NCBI RefSeq assembly: GCF_900110485.1
Contig: NZ_FODY01000002.1
Span: 1-64,000, forward strand
From: Propionispora vibrioides
Lineage (GTDB): Bacteria > Bacillota > Negativicutes > Propionisporales > Propionisporaceae
Length of the DNA stretch: 64,000 bases
Direction of reading: 5' to 3'
The notes under the pieces were generated by a model that was given only the letters and a program-made list of their open reading frames with translations, did no database searches and had not been told where the DNA came from. Position 1 is the first letter of the stretch. Each line of letters begins with the position of its first letter. Shown one piece after another: positions 1 through 8,819 of this stretch. The position numbers and the translations under genes are program-made.

Positions 1-65
1 CCTTCTGAATGGAGGATAAAGCAGTCGTGCTTGTCCTTCGCCACATCAATTCCAACGCAAACCAT
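1..65 (-). CDS. IS110-family transposase, N-terminal fragment (cut by window edge)
   Basis: The reverse strand from the ATG at 65 reads MVCVGIDVAKDKHDCFI and runs off the left edge. The GIDVAKDKHD start, with an early catalytic aspartate, is typical of the DEDD/RuvC-like domain of IS110-family transposases. A GGAGG lies 5 bases upstream of the ATG (71-75). Only about 21 residues are visible, so the subgroup (IS110 or IS1111) and intactness cannot be judged. It implies an insertion sequence continuing to the left. Confidence 0.75.
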   Translation of the reverse strand, partial: MVCVGIDVAKDKHDCFILHSE

Positions 66-326
66 AATGATACCTCCGGTGTATGATGATTTGACGCTGT
101 TTAGGCCCACAGCTCCCTCTGCTCTTGTAACCTCGTTCTAAATAAACCGTCAGGCGGTATCTAACTGATTAACAATTCTGCAAAGGGCTGTGGTTGGAGC
201 CTTTCTGCAACCATCATGTGGTAGGAGAAATAAACCAATCCACAGCATCCTAAACATTGTAGCACATAGCCCTTGGAGAGGGGCTCTAATCACTACTACT
301 TTATAATACGAGGATTTATAAAAAAC
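66..326. other. Noncoding flank of the IS110-like element and upstream region of the Lrp gene
   Basis: No convincing gene is seen here; the 62-codon minus-strand frame at 150-338 has no family features. Part of this stretch should be the noncoding end of the insertion sequence, which in the IS110 group lies on the 5' side of the transposase and encodes a bridge RNA. The IS boundary could not be placed. A TATAAT at 302-307 lacks a well-spaced -35 hexamer. An AGGA at 311-314 is the likely ribosome-binding site for the next gene. Confidence 0.4.
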
Positions 327-740
327 ATGCTTGATCATACAGACTTAGCCATTATCAGCTTATTAAAAACCAATTGTAAAATGCGGTTCAGCGATATGGG
401 CGAATTGGTTCATTTAACAGGCCAGGCTGTCTCCAGCCGGATTGCCCGTTTGGAAAAGGAGGGCATTATCCGGGGCTACTCCGTGCTGCTGGATGAAACC
501 CAGCTGGGGAAAACCATAACCGCCTATGTCACCGTCTTTATGAAAACCACCAACCACCGGAACTTTCATGTTTTTATAAAAAATCAAGACTCAGTCCGGG
601 AGGCAAGCCGGATCAGCGGGGAAGGCTGTTATTGGCTCAAGCTGTCCGTCGGCTCGGAGACAGAACTGAATCATTTCCTGGATGAAATTTTGCAATTCGG
701 CAACTACCGGGTCAACCTGTGTATCGACAAAATCAAATAA
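327..740 (+). CDS. Lrp/AsnC-family transcriptional regulator
   Basis: A 137-residue protein with an N-terminal winged helix-turn-helix (about residues 5-60; LTGQAVSSRIARLEKEGII is the recognition region) and a C-terminal ligand-binding (RAM) domain. Slightly shorter than the usual 150-residue Lrp proteins. The start at 327 (MLDHTDLA) matches the usual Lrp beginning, and AGGA lies 12 bases upstream; the frame is open further upstream but unlike the family. It converges on dapA and shares a terminator with it, so dapA as its target is only a guess. The effector is unknown. Confidence 0.85.
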   Translation: MLDHTDLAIISLLKTNCKMRFSDMGELVHLTGQAVSSRIARLEKEGIIRGYSVLLDETQLGKTITAYVTVFMKTTNHRNFHVFIKNQDSVREASRISGEGCYWLKLSVGSETELNHFLDEILQFGNYRVNLCIDKIK

Positions 741-790
741 GACAATAAAAATCAGCACTACACAGTCGTGTAGTGCTGATTTTTATTGTC
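741..790. terminator. Bidirectional terminator between the Lrp gene and dapA
   Basis: A long, nearly perfect inverted repeat: GACAATAAAAATCAGCAC from 741 pairs with GTGCTGATTTTTATTGTC ending at 790. A/T-rich outer arms give a U-tract in both directions. Confidence 0.9.
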
Positions 791-801
791 TTATAACCGA
801 A

Positions 802-1683
802 TTATTTTATCAAGCCGTAGGCTCTCATTTCCTGGCGTAACAGTTCCAGATTAGACTCGCTAAGCTCGGTCAGCGGCATCCGGCATTGCCCGGCCTGGAA
901 ACCAAGCAAATTAACAGCCGCCTTAATTGGAATGGGATTTACCTCGCTGAACAATGCTTTGATCAGGTTCAAGGTCTGCAATTGCAGCGTAATGGCGCCT
1001 GTAATATCGCCCTGGAAAAAGCGCATAACCATGTTGTGCGTATCTTTCGGGATGATATTAGCCATGGTGGAAATGACGCCCTTACCGCCCAATGATAATA
1101 GCGGCAATACCGTATTGTCATCACCGGAATATATGGAGAAATCCGCACCGCATAAATTGACCACATCACCGACCTGTGCCAGGTTACATTCCTTAACGGC
1201 TATGATATTCTCAACTTCTGACAACGCCTTAATCGTATCGGGATTAAGATTGAGATTGGTTCGGCTTGGCACGTTATACAAAATAACCGGAACCTGAACA
1301 TGGTTGGCAATGATTTTGAAGTGTTCATAAAGTCCTTTTTGCGTGGCCTTATTGTAATAAGGAGTTACGGAAAGCAAACCGTCGGCGCCAACTGCTTCGG
1401 CCTCCTTGGAAAGTTCAATGGCATGGCGCGTATCGTTGCTGCCTGTACCGGCAATAACCGGAATGCGTTTATTCACCCGCTCCACAGCATATTTGATGAC
1501 AGCAATATGTTCTTCGTCCGGCATGGTGGAGGCTTCGCCGGTAGTACCACATATGACAATGGCGTCGGAACCGCCTTGAATTTGAAACTCAATTAATTCC
1601 GCCAACGCTTGATAATCCACCCCGGTGTCGGTAAAGGGAGTAACCAGAGCTACTGCTGATCCGATAAATAATGGTTTTCTCAT
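802..1683 (-). CDS. dapA: 4-hydroxy-tetrahydrodipicolinate synthase
   Basis: A 293-residue TIM-barrel aldolase that condenses pyruvate with aspartate semialdehyde, the first committed step to diaminopimelate (cell wall), lysine and, in spore formers, dipicolinate. Visible are GTTGEAS (about residues 46-52, substrate threonines), VILYNVPSRT (catalytic tyrosine) and AVKECN (Schiff-base lysine, about residue 163). Length is normal. It stands alone rather than in a dap operon, next to an Lrp regulator. A member of the wider DapA/NanA family acting on another keto acid cannot be fully excluded, but the motifs fit DapA best. Confidence 0.88.
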   Translation of the reverse strand: MRKPLFIGSAVALVTPFTDTGVDYQALAELIEFQIQGGSDAIVICGTTGEASTMPDEEHIAVIKYAVERVNKRIPVIAGTGSNDTRHAIELSKEAEAVGADGLLSVTPYYNKATQKGLYEHFKIIANHVQVPVILYNVPSRTNLNLNPDTIKALSEVENIIAVKECNLAQVGDVVNLCGADFSIYSGDDNTVLPLLSLGGKGVISTMANIIPKDTHNMVMRFFQGDITGAITLQLQTLNLIKALFSEVNPIPIKAAVNLLGFQAGQCRMPLTELSESNLELLRQEMRAYGLIK

Positions 1684-1709
1684 AAAAACAGCCGCCTTTA
1701 TTCAGATTA

Positions 1710-1729
1710 AAATCATACCAGTATGATTT
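1710..1729. promoter_or_regulatory. Palindromic operator-like site upstream of dapA
   Basis: Nine-base arms AAATCATAC and GTATGATTT separated by CA, centred about 36 bases upstream of the dapA start. The perfect symmetry suggests a dimeric repressor site. A second small hairpin (1745-1770, TGGGT/ACCCA outer arms) lies just upstream. The regulator is unknown. No lysine riboswitch features are visible. Confidence 0.5.
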
Positions 1730-1860
1730 AGCCCCATGAAAAGGTGGGTGTCGCGCATTCGCACTACCCAGCCTGTCAAACTGCAGGGAACAAAATTAAC
1801 CTATTATTTTACTTCGGTCTATTCTTGAATAATCCTTTTTTTATAATGCATAAAAACACA

Positions 1861-1898
1861 AAAGGCGAAGCAGGAAAATACATTGCTGCTTCGCCTTT
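1861..1898 (-). terminator. Terminator of the DUF5610-like gene
   Basis: AAAGGCGAAGCAG (1861-1873) pairs with CTGCTTCGCCTTT (1886-1898). Read on the minus strand it is followed by a T-rich run, as expected for the gene ending at 1945. Confidence 0.8.
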
Positions 1899-1944
1899 CC
1901 TGCCCTAATCACCAGCTAACCGCCCGGCAGTGGCACCGGCTTTC

Positions 1945-2580
1945 TTATGAGGCTTCTTCAGCGGCCCAGTCGTCGAGCCCTTGCAAGGTTGCCGCCTGGG
2001 TTTTCTGACAAACTTCCGGCAGTTCACCGCCCCAGGCCTTTTCAGCCGCCTTATAACCTTCTTCAATAGCCTGTTTCAACGCATCTACCTTGGAGCGGTC
2101 ACCGCCGGCCAACGCCTTGGCAAAATCCACCGCTCTGGCAGCCGTCTGCTTCACGCCCCAGAAACCGTCTTCCGAAATGTCCTCTTGCGCTTTTAAGCGA
2201 GTATCATCATCGACTTCCAGATTGTCATAAAACTCCTTCAGCTTGCCGTCATACTTCTCCATAATATCGTCATAACTCAGACCGCTTGCTGCCCCGCTTT
2301 TGATGCTCTGCCGGGTGATCAGCTTTTCGACCGTTGCCCGCAAGGTGGCCAGTTTGGCCTCCACCTGCTTGCTGATTTCGCTTAACGTAACTGTATCTCT
2401 CGTATAAGTGGTTTTGCCGGAAGTCTCCTGATCGGTTGATTTTTCATACACCGCGGCGGCTCCGGCCGCTGCCGCACTGCTGGCCGAGGTACCGGCTCCG
2501 CCGGTTGCCGCCGTACCATTCGCAGTCAGGGTCGTCGTACTGCCGGCCTGCGCTGCCGGTGAAACAGAACTGATAGACAT
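1945..2580 (-). CDS. DUF5610-like protein of unknown function
   Basis: A 211-residue protein. The first 60 residues are Ala/Thr/Ser/Gly-rich and probably disordered. A heptad-rich helix follows (about 75-105), then an acidic helical domain with DGFWGVKQTAARAVDFA and an AEKAWGGELPEV stretch. From memory this tail resembles DUF5610; that assignment was not checked. There is no signal peptide or membrane segment. The start at 2580 is chosen because an AGGAGG lies just upstream (2587-2592); the frame stays open further upstream without a better site. It is transcribed alone with its own terminator. Function unknown. Confidence 0.7.
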   Translation of the reverse strand: MSISSVSPAAQAGSTTTLTANGTAATGGAGTSASSAAAAGAAAVYEKSTDQETSGKTTYTRDTVTLSEISKQVEAKLATLRATVEKLITRQSIKSGAASGLSYDDIMEKYDGKLKEFYDNLEVDDDTRLKAQEDISEDGFWGVKQTAARAVDFAKALAGGDRSKVDALKQAIEEGYKAAEKAWGGELPEVCQKTQAATLQGLDDWAAEEAS

Positions 2581-2647
2581 AGAAAAACCTCCTTGTTTTT
2601 CTGATTGCTTTACTGTTATATCGTTACTTTCCGGCAAAAGGATAAGA

Positions 2648-2766
2648 GTAACCACTGATTAATTCACACTGCACAGCCTAGTGAGCCGCTATTCCTGCGG
2701 TTTTACTTCCTTGCCAGGCGAAAAAATCTCGCGCCAGACCGACAGGTTCATTTGCTCAGTGGTTAC
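2648..2766. repeat. Dispersed inverted-repeat element, type A, short copy (A1)
   Basis: Bounded by GTAACCACTGA and its inverse CAGTGGTTAC. The core contains TATTCCTGCGGTTTTACTTC, shared with copies at 35926, 44037 and 46406. Compared with those it lacks about 40 internal bases. One end directly abuts the TAG stop codon of the neighbouring aminotransferase gene. Confidence 0.8.
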
Positions 2767-3966
2767 CTACGATTCGGCCACCGTATTCATACATTCCTTT
2801 AATATCCCGGCCATTCGCCCGATTCCTTCAACAATTCTCGTTTCCGTCATATTGGAAAAGTTTAATCGCAGCGTATTCTCATGGCCGCCATTGGGGAAAA
2901 AGGCGCCCCCCGGAACAAAGGCCACCTTTTGCTGCAAACAAGACAGCAACACATCCCTGGCATTGATCACCGCCGGAAGCGTAATCCAGAGAAACAGGCC
3001 TCCTTCTGGCTCGGTATAAGTCACATAGTCCGGGAACTCCCGTCTGATCGCTGTCAACATGCAATCACGGCGCCGCCGGTAGACCTGTCTGACCTTACTG
3101 ACATGCTCCTCGAGATCGAATAACTCGACGAACTTATTTACCTGCATTTGTGAAAATGTACTGGTATGCAAGTCCGTTCCCTGCTTAAACACAACATATT
3201 TTTGCATAATTTCCGGCGCTGCACAGATCCAGCCCACCCGGATGCCAGGCGCAAGAACCTTGGAAAACGTACTTTGGTAAATTACCCTCCCCTCGGTATC
3301 AAGAGACTTGACCGGCGGCAGCCTGTCACCGGAAAAGCGAAGCTCCCCATAGGGATTGTCCTCAATGACCATAACCTCAAACCGGTTGGCCAACTCGATC
3401 AGCTTTTTCCGCCGCTCCAGACTCATCGTCCGGCCGGTAGGATTTTGAAAATCCGGGATCGTGTAAATGCATTTTATCCGGTGATTATGTTCCAGGGCGG
3501 TTTCCAATTCGTCCATCCGCATTCCCTGTTCATCCATGGCAATCTCAATAAAATTCGGCGAGTACACCTTAAAGGCATTGATAGCCGCAAGATACGTAGG
3601 GCTTTCGCAAATAACACCATCCCCCTCATCAAGCAGGACTTTACCGCTGAGGTCAAGGCCTTGCTGTGAGCCGGTCGTTATCAAAATATCCTCGCTTTAC
3701 GCGGCAATGCCCAAAGCCCTCATCCTGCCGGCAATCATTTCCCGCAGTGGCTTATAACCTTCGGTTGTACTGTACTGCAAAGCCTTCATGCCGTCTTCAG
3801 CCAAAATAGCCTGGCACACGATCTTCATTTCTTCCACCGGAAACAGTTCCGGCGCCGGCAATCCCCCGGCAAAGGAAATGATATCACTGTTTTCTGTTAC
3901 CTTTAAAATTTCCCGTATTTCCGAAGCTTTCACCTGACTCGCCCGCCGGGCTAATATATTATGCAT
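2767..3966 (-). pseudogene. PLP-dependent aminotransferase (2-aminoadipate transaminase type), split by an in-frame TAA
   Basis: Two frames, 3697-3966 and 2767-3684, are in register and separated only by a TAA at 3697-3699; translated through it they give one fold-type-I aminotransferase of about 399 residues, normal for the LysN/AraT-like family. The first part carries DIISFAGGLPAPELFP. The second carries TIPDFQNPTGRTMS, the PLP aspartate region VIEDNPYGELRF, and the Schiff-base lysine in STFSKVLAPGIRVGW. The sequence on both sides of the stop is well conserved relative to the MocR-type paralogue at 4009-5529, so the mutation is recent or a base-call error. Reinitiation at the TTG at 3684 would lack the N-terminal arm and is unlikely to be active. 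Confidence 0.85.
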
Positions 3967-4008
3967 GTCGCTTCCCCTCTCTAATATGGCTAAAATTCGC
4001 GATTGCCC

Positions 4009-5529
4009 TTATACAATAGGCCTTATGTAACTTCCCATATCCCACTCCGGTTCCTCCACAAGCTGCATACTTTCCTGTACCGCCTGCATGAGCTGATTAA
4101 TTCCTTTTTGTATTTCCTCCGGCTGAGCAAAAGTATAGTTAAGGCGGGCAAAGCTTTCCCCCTGTGTCCCGTCAGGATAGCAGACCTCGCCGGGCAGAAA
4201 AATAACACCCCGCCGGGCCGCGTTAGCCACCAGCTTATGGCGGCTTATCTGTTTGGGAAGGCGGCACCAAATATAGTAGCCACCAGCCGGCTTTTCCCAA
4301 CTGACACCGGGGACCCGGTATTTTTCCAGTGCCGCCAGCATACAATCCCGCTTGGCGGCATATTCTTGCCGCAGCAATAGCAGGTGCTTCTCATAAAGAC
4401 CGCTACGGATATACTGATCCAATAACAATTGGCTGGGAGTATTTACATGAAGGTCGGTTAATTGTTTTAGATGGGCAAACTTGCTAATAATGGCCGGCGC
4501 AGCAACCACCCAGCCAACCCGCAAACCCAAAAATAACACTTTTGAAAAAGTACTCAGATAGATAACATAACCATGCCGGTCCAATGCTTTTAAGGGTGGC
4601 AGCGAGACTCCCTCAAAAGGTAACTCTCCATAAGGGTCGTCTTCTACCACAGGCACCTGATATTGATAGGCCAAGGTTAATACTTGACTGCGCCGGGCCA
4701 TAGTCATCGTAACGCCGGAAGGATTCTGGAAGGTCGGCAGCGTGTAGATAAACTTGGGTTTATGGCGAATCAGCAAGGCTTCCAGCATGTCGGTACGAAT
4801 CCCTTCTTTGTCAATCGGCACCCCGATCACCCTGGCCCCGGCGGAGCGAAAGATCTGAATCGCCCCAAAAAAGCTGGGTTCTTCAACGACTACTGTATCC
4901 CCTGGATTGATAAATATCCTTGCAACAAAATCAAGGCCTTGCTGAGAACCGGAAAGAATACCGATTTCTCTTGAGGGAACCGTCATCTGGCGCCTGGCCA
5001 GCAATTGACAAATGCTTTCCCGCAGCGCCGGATTCCCCTCTACCGGACTATGAGAATACAACATGCATTGGGCGGTTTTAAAAAGCTCTCCCTGCAATGC
5101 CTCCAACTGCTCCATAGGGAATAAAGTCGGGTCGGGAAACCCGCCGGCAAAGGAAATCACCTTATCACAATTAGTTAACGACATAATATCACTGATGAGG
5201 TGTTCACTATTGGTCGTAATATTTTCATTAAAAAATTGATACCAGGGAAGCTCCCTTACCTGCCTCTCCCTTGGCATTGACGGCTTAAATACCTGTGGGA
5301 CAACAACCGTTCCTTGGCCGACATGCGATACAATTAAACCATCGGCCTTAAGCTCCTGATATGCTTTCATCACCGTACTGCGATTCACACCCAAAGTCCG
5401 CGCCAGACTTCGCTCCGGCGGCAATAGAAAGTCCTCCGGCAGCACTTCGGCAACAATCATATCCCGTATTTGATTCTTAATTTGTAAATAAATCGGCGTC
5501 TCGGCCTGACGGTTGAGCTGGATACACAT
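4009..5529 (-). CDS. MocR-type regulator: GntR winged helix fused to an aminotransferase-like domain
   Basis: A 506-residue protein. Residues 1-80 form a GntR-type DNA-binding domain (TPIYLQIKNQIRDMI; RTLGVNRSTVMKAYQELKAD). After a linker, residues about 130-500 form a fold-type-I aminotransferase domain with SGSQQGLDFVAR, TLPTFQNPSGVTM, VEDDPYGELPF and the PLP lysine in STFSKVLFLGLRVGW. Known MocR proteins use PLP as ligand or sensor. The start at 5529 follows an AAGGGTGAT and begins MCIQLNRQAETPIYLQ. It lies just upstream of the broken aminotransferase, which resembles its C-terminal domain, so duplication is likely. Whether it retains transaminase activity cannot be told. Confidence 0.88.
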   Translation of the reverse strand: MCIQLNRQAETPIYLQIKNQIRDMIVAEVLPEDFLLPPERSLARTLGVNRSTVMKAYQELKADGLIVSHVGQGTVVVPQVFKPSMPRERQVRELPWYQFFNENITTNSEHLISDIMSLTNCDKVISFAGGFPDPTLFPMEQLEALQGELFKTAQCMLYSHSPVEGNPALRESICQLLARRQMTVPSREIGILSGSQQGLDFVARIFINPGDTVVVEEPSFFGAIQIFRSAGARVIGVPIDKEGIRTDMLEALLIRHKPKFIYTLPTFQNPSGVTMTMARRSQVLTLAYQYQVPVVEDDPYGELPFEGVSLPPLKALDRHGYVIYLSTFSKVLFLGLRVGWVVAAPAIISKFAHLKQLTDLHVNTPSQLLLDQYIRSGLYEKHLLLLRQEYAAKRDCMLAALEKYRVPGVSWEKPAGGYYIWCRLPKQISRHKLVANAARRGVIFLPGEVCYPDGTQGESFARLNYTFAQPEEIQKGINQLMQAVQESMQLVEEPEWDMGSYIRPIV

Positions 5530-5646
5530 CTTATCACCCTTTATATAACTGGATTGGTACCCTCCAATTACCATTGTAACAGTTCAAACCTCCTTTTAAA
5601 GCACCAATTATAAGATTTTACTGCCAGCCAATTTTTCGAACAAAAG

Positions 5647-5687
5647 CACACTCTACTGCACAGAACAAAGCCGCACAATAGAGTGTG
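5647..5687 (-). terminator. Probable terminator of the chemotaxis receptor gene
   Basis: CACACTCTA (5647-5655) pairs with TAGAGTGTG (5679-5687), followed on the minus strand by CTTTTG. The stem has a large loop and a modest T-run. Confidence 0.6.
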
Positions 5688-5715
5688 TCATCACTACATG
5701 CTGCAAGAGCAGCTT

Positions 5716-7680
5716 TTAAATTTTAAACTGGCTGACCGCCTTTCGCAATTCATCAGCTAATCTGGCCAATTCCTGACTGGAAGAGGCGATTTCCTCCACC
5801 GATGCCGATTGCTCTTCCGTTGCCGCCGATATATTCTGCGCCTGATCGGTAAGCTCCTTACCGACCTGGTCCACCTCACGGGCGGCACTGGCAGCCTGCT
5901 CCCCATCCTGGGCCGCAGTGATCAGGCCATCGGCCACCTGATTGATGATCCCGGCTACCGCCTTTACATGGCCCTCAATCGCATTAAAAGCATCTCCCGC
6001 AGTCTGCACCACTTCTGTCCCTTTCTTGGCCTCCTCTGTACCGCTGGCCATAGCAGCCACCGCCTGCCCGGTTTTTACCTGAATATCGCCAATCAATCCG
6101 GAAATTTGTTTAGCCGCTTCCTGTGACTGTTCAGCAAGCTTACGCACTTCCTCGGCCACAACGGCGAAACCCCGTCCCTGCTCACCAGCCCGCGCCGCTT
6201 CAATCGCGGCATTTAAAGCCAGCAAATTAGTCTGGCCCGCAATACCTGCTATCGTTTCCACAATCATCCCAATCTCCTGGGAACTTGTCCCCAACTCGGC
6301 AACCACCCTGGCCGAATCCTCCACCGTTTGCTGAATATGATCCATCTGGCTAGAAGCGTTTTCCACAGCCTTACTGCCCGCCACCGTAGCCGCCACGGCT
6401 TCTCCGGCTGCCTGCGCCGCTTCCCGGGTAGCCTGCTCCCCTTGCTGCGAACCGGCGGCAATATTTTCGATTAACCCCACCACCTGCGATAGTCCTGTCG
6501 TCTGGCGCTCAATCCCCTCGCTGGTCGAGGTAACCGATGCCGCCACCTGATTGGCTGCCTGCGCCGACTGATCGGCACTGGCCGTCAGCTGTTCGGCGGA
6601 AGAAGCAACCTGTACTGTAGTATCGGCCACATGGCGCATAATCGTTCGCAGCTTTTGCGTCATATCGGCAAAGCTTTGGGCCAATTGCCCCACTTCATCG
6701 CTTGATGAAATTTGCAGGGGTGCCACAGTCAAATCCCCGTCGGCAATCCGTGCGGCCTGAGTAACCAAGGCCCCCAGCGGCCGCAGAGTTACCAGCAAAT
6801 AACGCCAGCCAACGGCGCTAACCAGCAGAATGCCCACCAGCAGTCCGGCCAGCATCCATTGCAGGCTGGTATAAAAACCATTGTTGATTTCACCTACCGG
6901 CAACGTGGTAATGATAAACCATGGCGTTTTCTCAATAGGAGTAAATATGGCCATCGAATCTCGCCCGGCTAAATCCTTATAGTTAATTAATTTTCCTGTA
7001 TTAGCCTTTAACCGCTCCAACAGCTCGGCGGCAATCTGCTGCTTTACCCTGTCTTTATTGCTATGGGCAATAATAGTGCCATCCTGTGCCACAACAGCCA
7101 CCACACCACTTTCTCCCACCTTAACCACCGACAGAAAATGCTGCAGCGTCTCCAGATCAAGAGCCTGTAAAATCATCCCCTGCAACTGACCGGCAGCACT
7201 TTTTACCGGCTGCGTTATAATAATGGACGACGCTCCATTTACCCGGTTGGTAATAATATCACTGATATGTGCTTTTTGGTCAGCTATTGTATCTTTAAAA
7301 AATTGGCGGTCAGCCAGACTGTCACCAACGACCTTGGCATCATAAGGAGCTATGGCCAGCCGATTGCCTGCCGCGTCAAGATAATTTAACCGGTCTATTC
7401 CCCAGGAAGCATTCTGCAACGCCACCAATTTAGTCTGAATACGTGCTGCGTCTCCTGACCGCAAATCATTGTCTTCACTGTATTTTTTGCCGCTTTCCTC
7501 AAACGAAGTAAACAAATCGGAAACCTGTCCCGCCAGTTGCACCGACTGGTTGTGCATCGTAAGCTCCGTACTGCCCATCATCTGGCGATACAAAACATAC
7601 ATGCCCGAACCGGCTATGATAACGCCAACCAGGACAAGCGAAATTACCAGCAAAATCACCGTTTTCGTTTTTATTGACAT
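5716..7680 (-). CDS. Methyl-accepting chemotaxis protein with a Cache sensor domain
   Basis: A 654-residue receptor: first membrane helix at about 8-31, an extracytoplasmic Cache-type domain (about 40-270, with [16 protein letters not shown] and [10 protein letters not shown]), a second membrane helix (about 277-300), HAMP (about 300-355) and a long signalling helix pair. The hairpin tip reads [20 protein letters not shown], followed by [18 protein letters not shown]. It would transmit ligand binding to CheA/CheW. No che genes are nearby. The ligand is unknown; small organic acids or amino acids are common for this domain class. It is flanked by its own terminator and forms a single-gene unit. 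Confidence 0.93.
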   Translation of the reverse strand: MSIKTKTVILLVISLVLVGVIIAGSGMYVLYRQMMGSTELTMHNQSVQLAGQVSDLFTSFEESGKKYSEDNDLRSGDAARIQTKLVALQNASWGIDRLNYLDAAGNRLAIAPYDAKVVGDSLADRQFFKDTIADQKAHISDIITNRVNGASSIIITQPVKSAAGQLQGMILQALDLETLQHFLSVVKVGESGVVAVVAQDGTIIAHSNKDRVKQQIAAELLERLKANTGKLINYKDLAGRDSMAIFTPIEKTPWFIITTLPVGEINNGFYTSLQWMLAGLLVGILLVSAVGWRYLLVTLRPLGALVTQAARIADGDLTVAPLQISSSDEVGQLAQSFADMTQKLRTIMRHVADTTVQVASSAEQLTASADQSAQAANQVAASVTSTSEGIERQTTGLSQVVGLIENIAAGSQQGEQATREAAQAAGEAVAATVAGSKAVENASSQMDHIQQTVEDSARVVAELGTSSQEIGMIVETIAGIAGQTNLLALNAAIEAARAGEQGRGFAVVAEEVRKLAEQSQEAAKQISGLIGDIQVKTGQAVAAMASGTEEAKKGTEVVQTAGDAFNAIEGHVKAVAGIINQVADGLITAAQDGEQAASAAREVDQVGKELTDQAQNISAATEEQSASVEEIASSSQELARLADELRKAVSQFKI

Positions 7681-7830
7681 AATACCCCTCCTCGTCTGCT
7701 ATTCGAGCGGCAGATAGCTTGAATTATCCGACTATCCGACACTATTTCTCATAACATATTTACATATTACATTTAGTTTCCATACTTTGTCAATCCATTA
7801 GATCTTGTAAGCCATTTATCCCTTTTTTTG

Positions 7831-7887
7831 TCTCCTATACGGAAAATCAGCCCAGCACATAGCCGGGCTGACTTTCCGTATAGGAGA
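7831..7887 (-). terminator. Strong terminator of the sugar ABC transporter operon
   Basis: A 23-base inverted repeat, TCTCCTATACGGAAA from 7831 pairing with TTTCCGTATAGGAGA ending at 7887, with a GGGCTGA/TCAGCCC inner part. On the minus strand it is followed by CAAAAAAAGGG, so the T-run is partly in the stem. It lies 3 bases after the stop of the last gene. Confidence 0.75.
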
Positions 7888-7889
7888 AT

Positions 7890-8801
7890 CTATGGATAGG
7901 AGGAGATAGCTTTGATAAGTTCACAGATACCTGCTTCATCCTCAGGTACCTCATCCGTGACAAACAGTTCCCAAACCTCCCGGTGTTCTATTATTTCATC
8001 TGGATTAAGCAGGGTCAGCGGCGACAGCGTCTCCATTTCCAGCATGAGTTCATTGGTATAGGTTTCGTAGGAAACGCCAAAGTCAGGATACTCCGCACCC
8101 AGTTGATGAGCATAGCGCTTGATAAACACATGCCCCTTGTTGATATAGGCGGCCCAGCCGGCTTGATTATCAATACCGAATTTAAACGGTACCGTAGCCG
8201 CCGCGTCCTGTTGTACGGTAATGTAACGGTCACCCCAGTGTACCCGGGGATCTGTCATTTTGGTATACGGCCACAGAGCGATCAGCCGATTGCCCAGCAA
8301 ACCTGTATCCCGGTCCGGCTGAGGAACGATTTCCAATCCGCCGGGAGCCATCACCGTTAATCCCCACACCGCCAATTTTACCGGCCAAGCATTTTTATTG
8401 GTCAGCCGGTTAATGACTGTAACCTGCTTCGCTCCTGTCAGCTTTATTTCCATTTCTTTTTGTATTTGCACCCAAGGCTCCACGGGCTGGGTCAAAATCA
8501 CACCGTCTTCCAGCACACAGTAGGTCAGTGGGCTGTTATCGGCTATATACGTCCGTGGCATATGTTCCGGACTGTGCCATAACCGATGCCCGCCTCTTGG
8601 CTGCCAATACTGCCCGTCGTAGGTCCTTACCGCGCCATCCTGCTCGCAAAATTCGTTATGCTGCCCGCTAAAGCCAAACCGGATAATCCGCGGCCCGCAA
8701 TCCAGCGTAGCGACAAAATCAACGGTCCCATTATCCACCTGAAGGCATCGGCCAACCTGACCATACTCTATTTCTTTTATGGAAACCGGCTGCTTTCCCA
8801 T
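7890..8801 (-). CDS. Galactose mutarotase-like protein
   Basis: A 303-residue soluble protein with the look of the galactose-mutarotase-like beta-sandwich superfamily: VDFVATLDCGPRIIRFGF near the start, then GGHRLWHSPEHMPRTY, and many tryptophans. No signal peptide, so cytoplasmic. The start at 8801 has GGAGG at the right distance; an upstream in-frame start would overlap that site. It is the last gene of the YtfQRT-YjfF type sugar uptake operon, 18 bases after the permease gene, so a role in interconverting anomers of the imported sugar is reasonable. Exact reaction not proven; it is not a canonical GalM. Confidence 0.65.
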   Translation of the reverse strand: MGKQPVSIKEIEYGQVGRCLQVDNGTVDFVATLDCGPRIIRFGFSGQHNEFCEQDGAVRTYDGQYWQPRGGHRLWHSPEHMPRTYIADNSPLTYCVLEDGVILTQPVEPWVQIQKEMEIKLTGAKQVTVINRLTNKNAWPVKLAVWGLTVMAPGGLEIVPQPDRDTGLLGNRLIALWPYTKMTDPRVHWGDRYITVQQDAAATVPFKFGIDNQAGWAAYINKGHVFIKRYAHQLGAEYPDFGVSYETYTNELMLEMETLSPLTLLNPDEIIEHREVWELFVTDEVPEDEAGICELIKAISSYP

Positions 8802-8819
8802 CACAATTCCTCCCGCCAA

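Noticed and set aside
150..338. 62-codon minus-strand frame near the left edge
   Set aside because: No ribosome-binding site or family resemblance; overlaps the start of the Lrp gene and the IS flank.
1684..1860. Lysine riboswitch upstream of dapA
   Set aside because: The region is too short and lacks the conserved L-box segments; only a palindrome and a small hairpin are present.
2681..3019. 112-codon plus-strand frame opposite the aminotransferase gene
   Set aside because: Begins in a type-A repeat and continues as an antisense shadow of the aminotransferase.
3684..3720. Recoding of the in-frame TAA in the aminotransferase gene
   Set aside because: TAA is not used for selenocysteine (TGA) or pyrrolysine (TAG), and no recoding structure was seen. 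Mutation or sequencing error is simpler.
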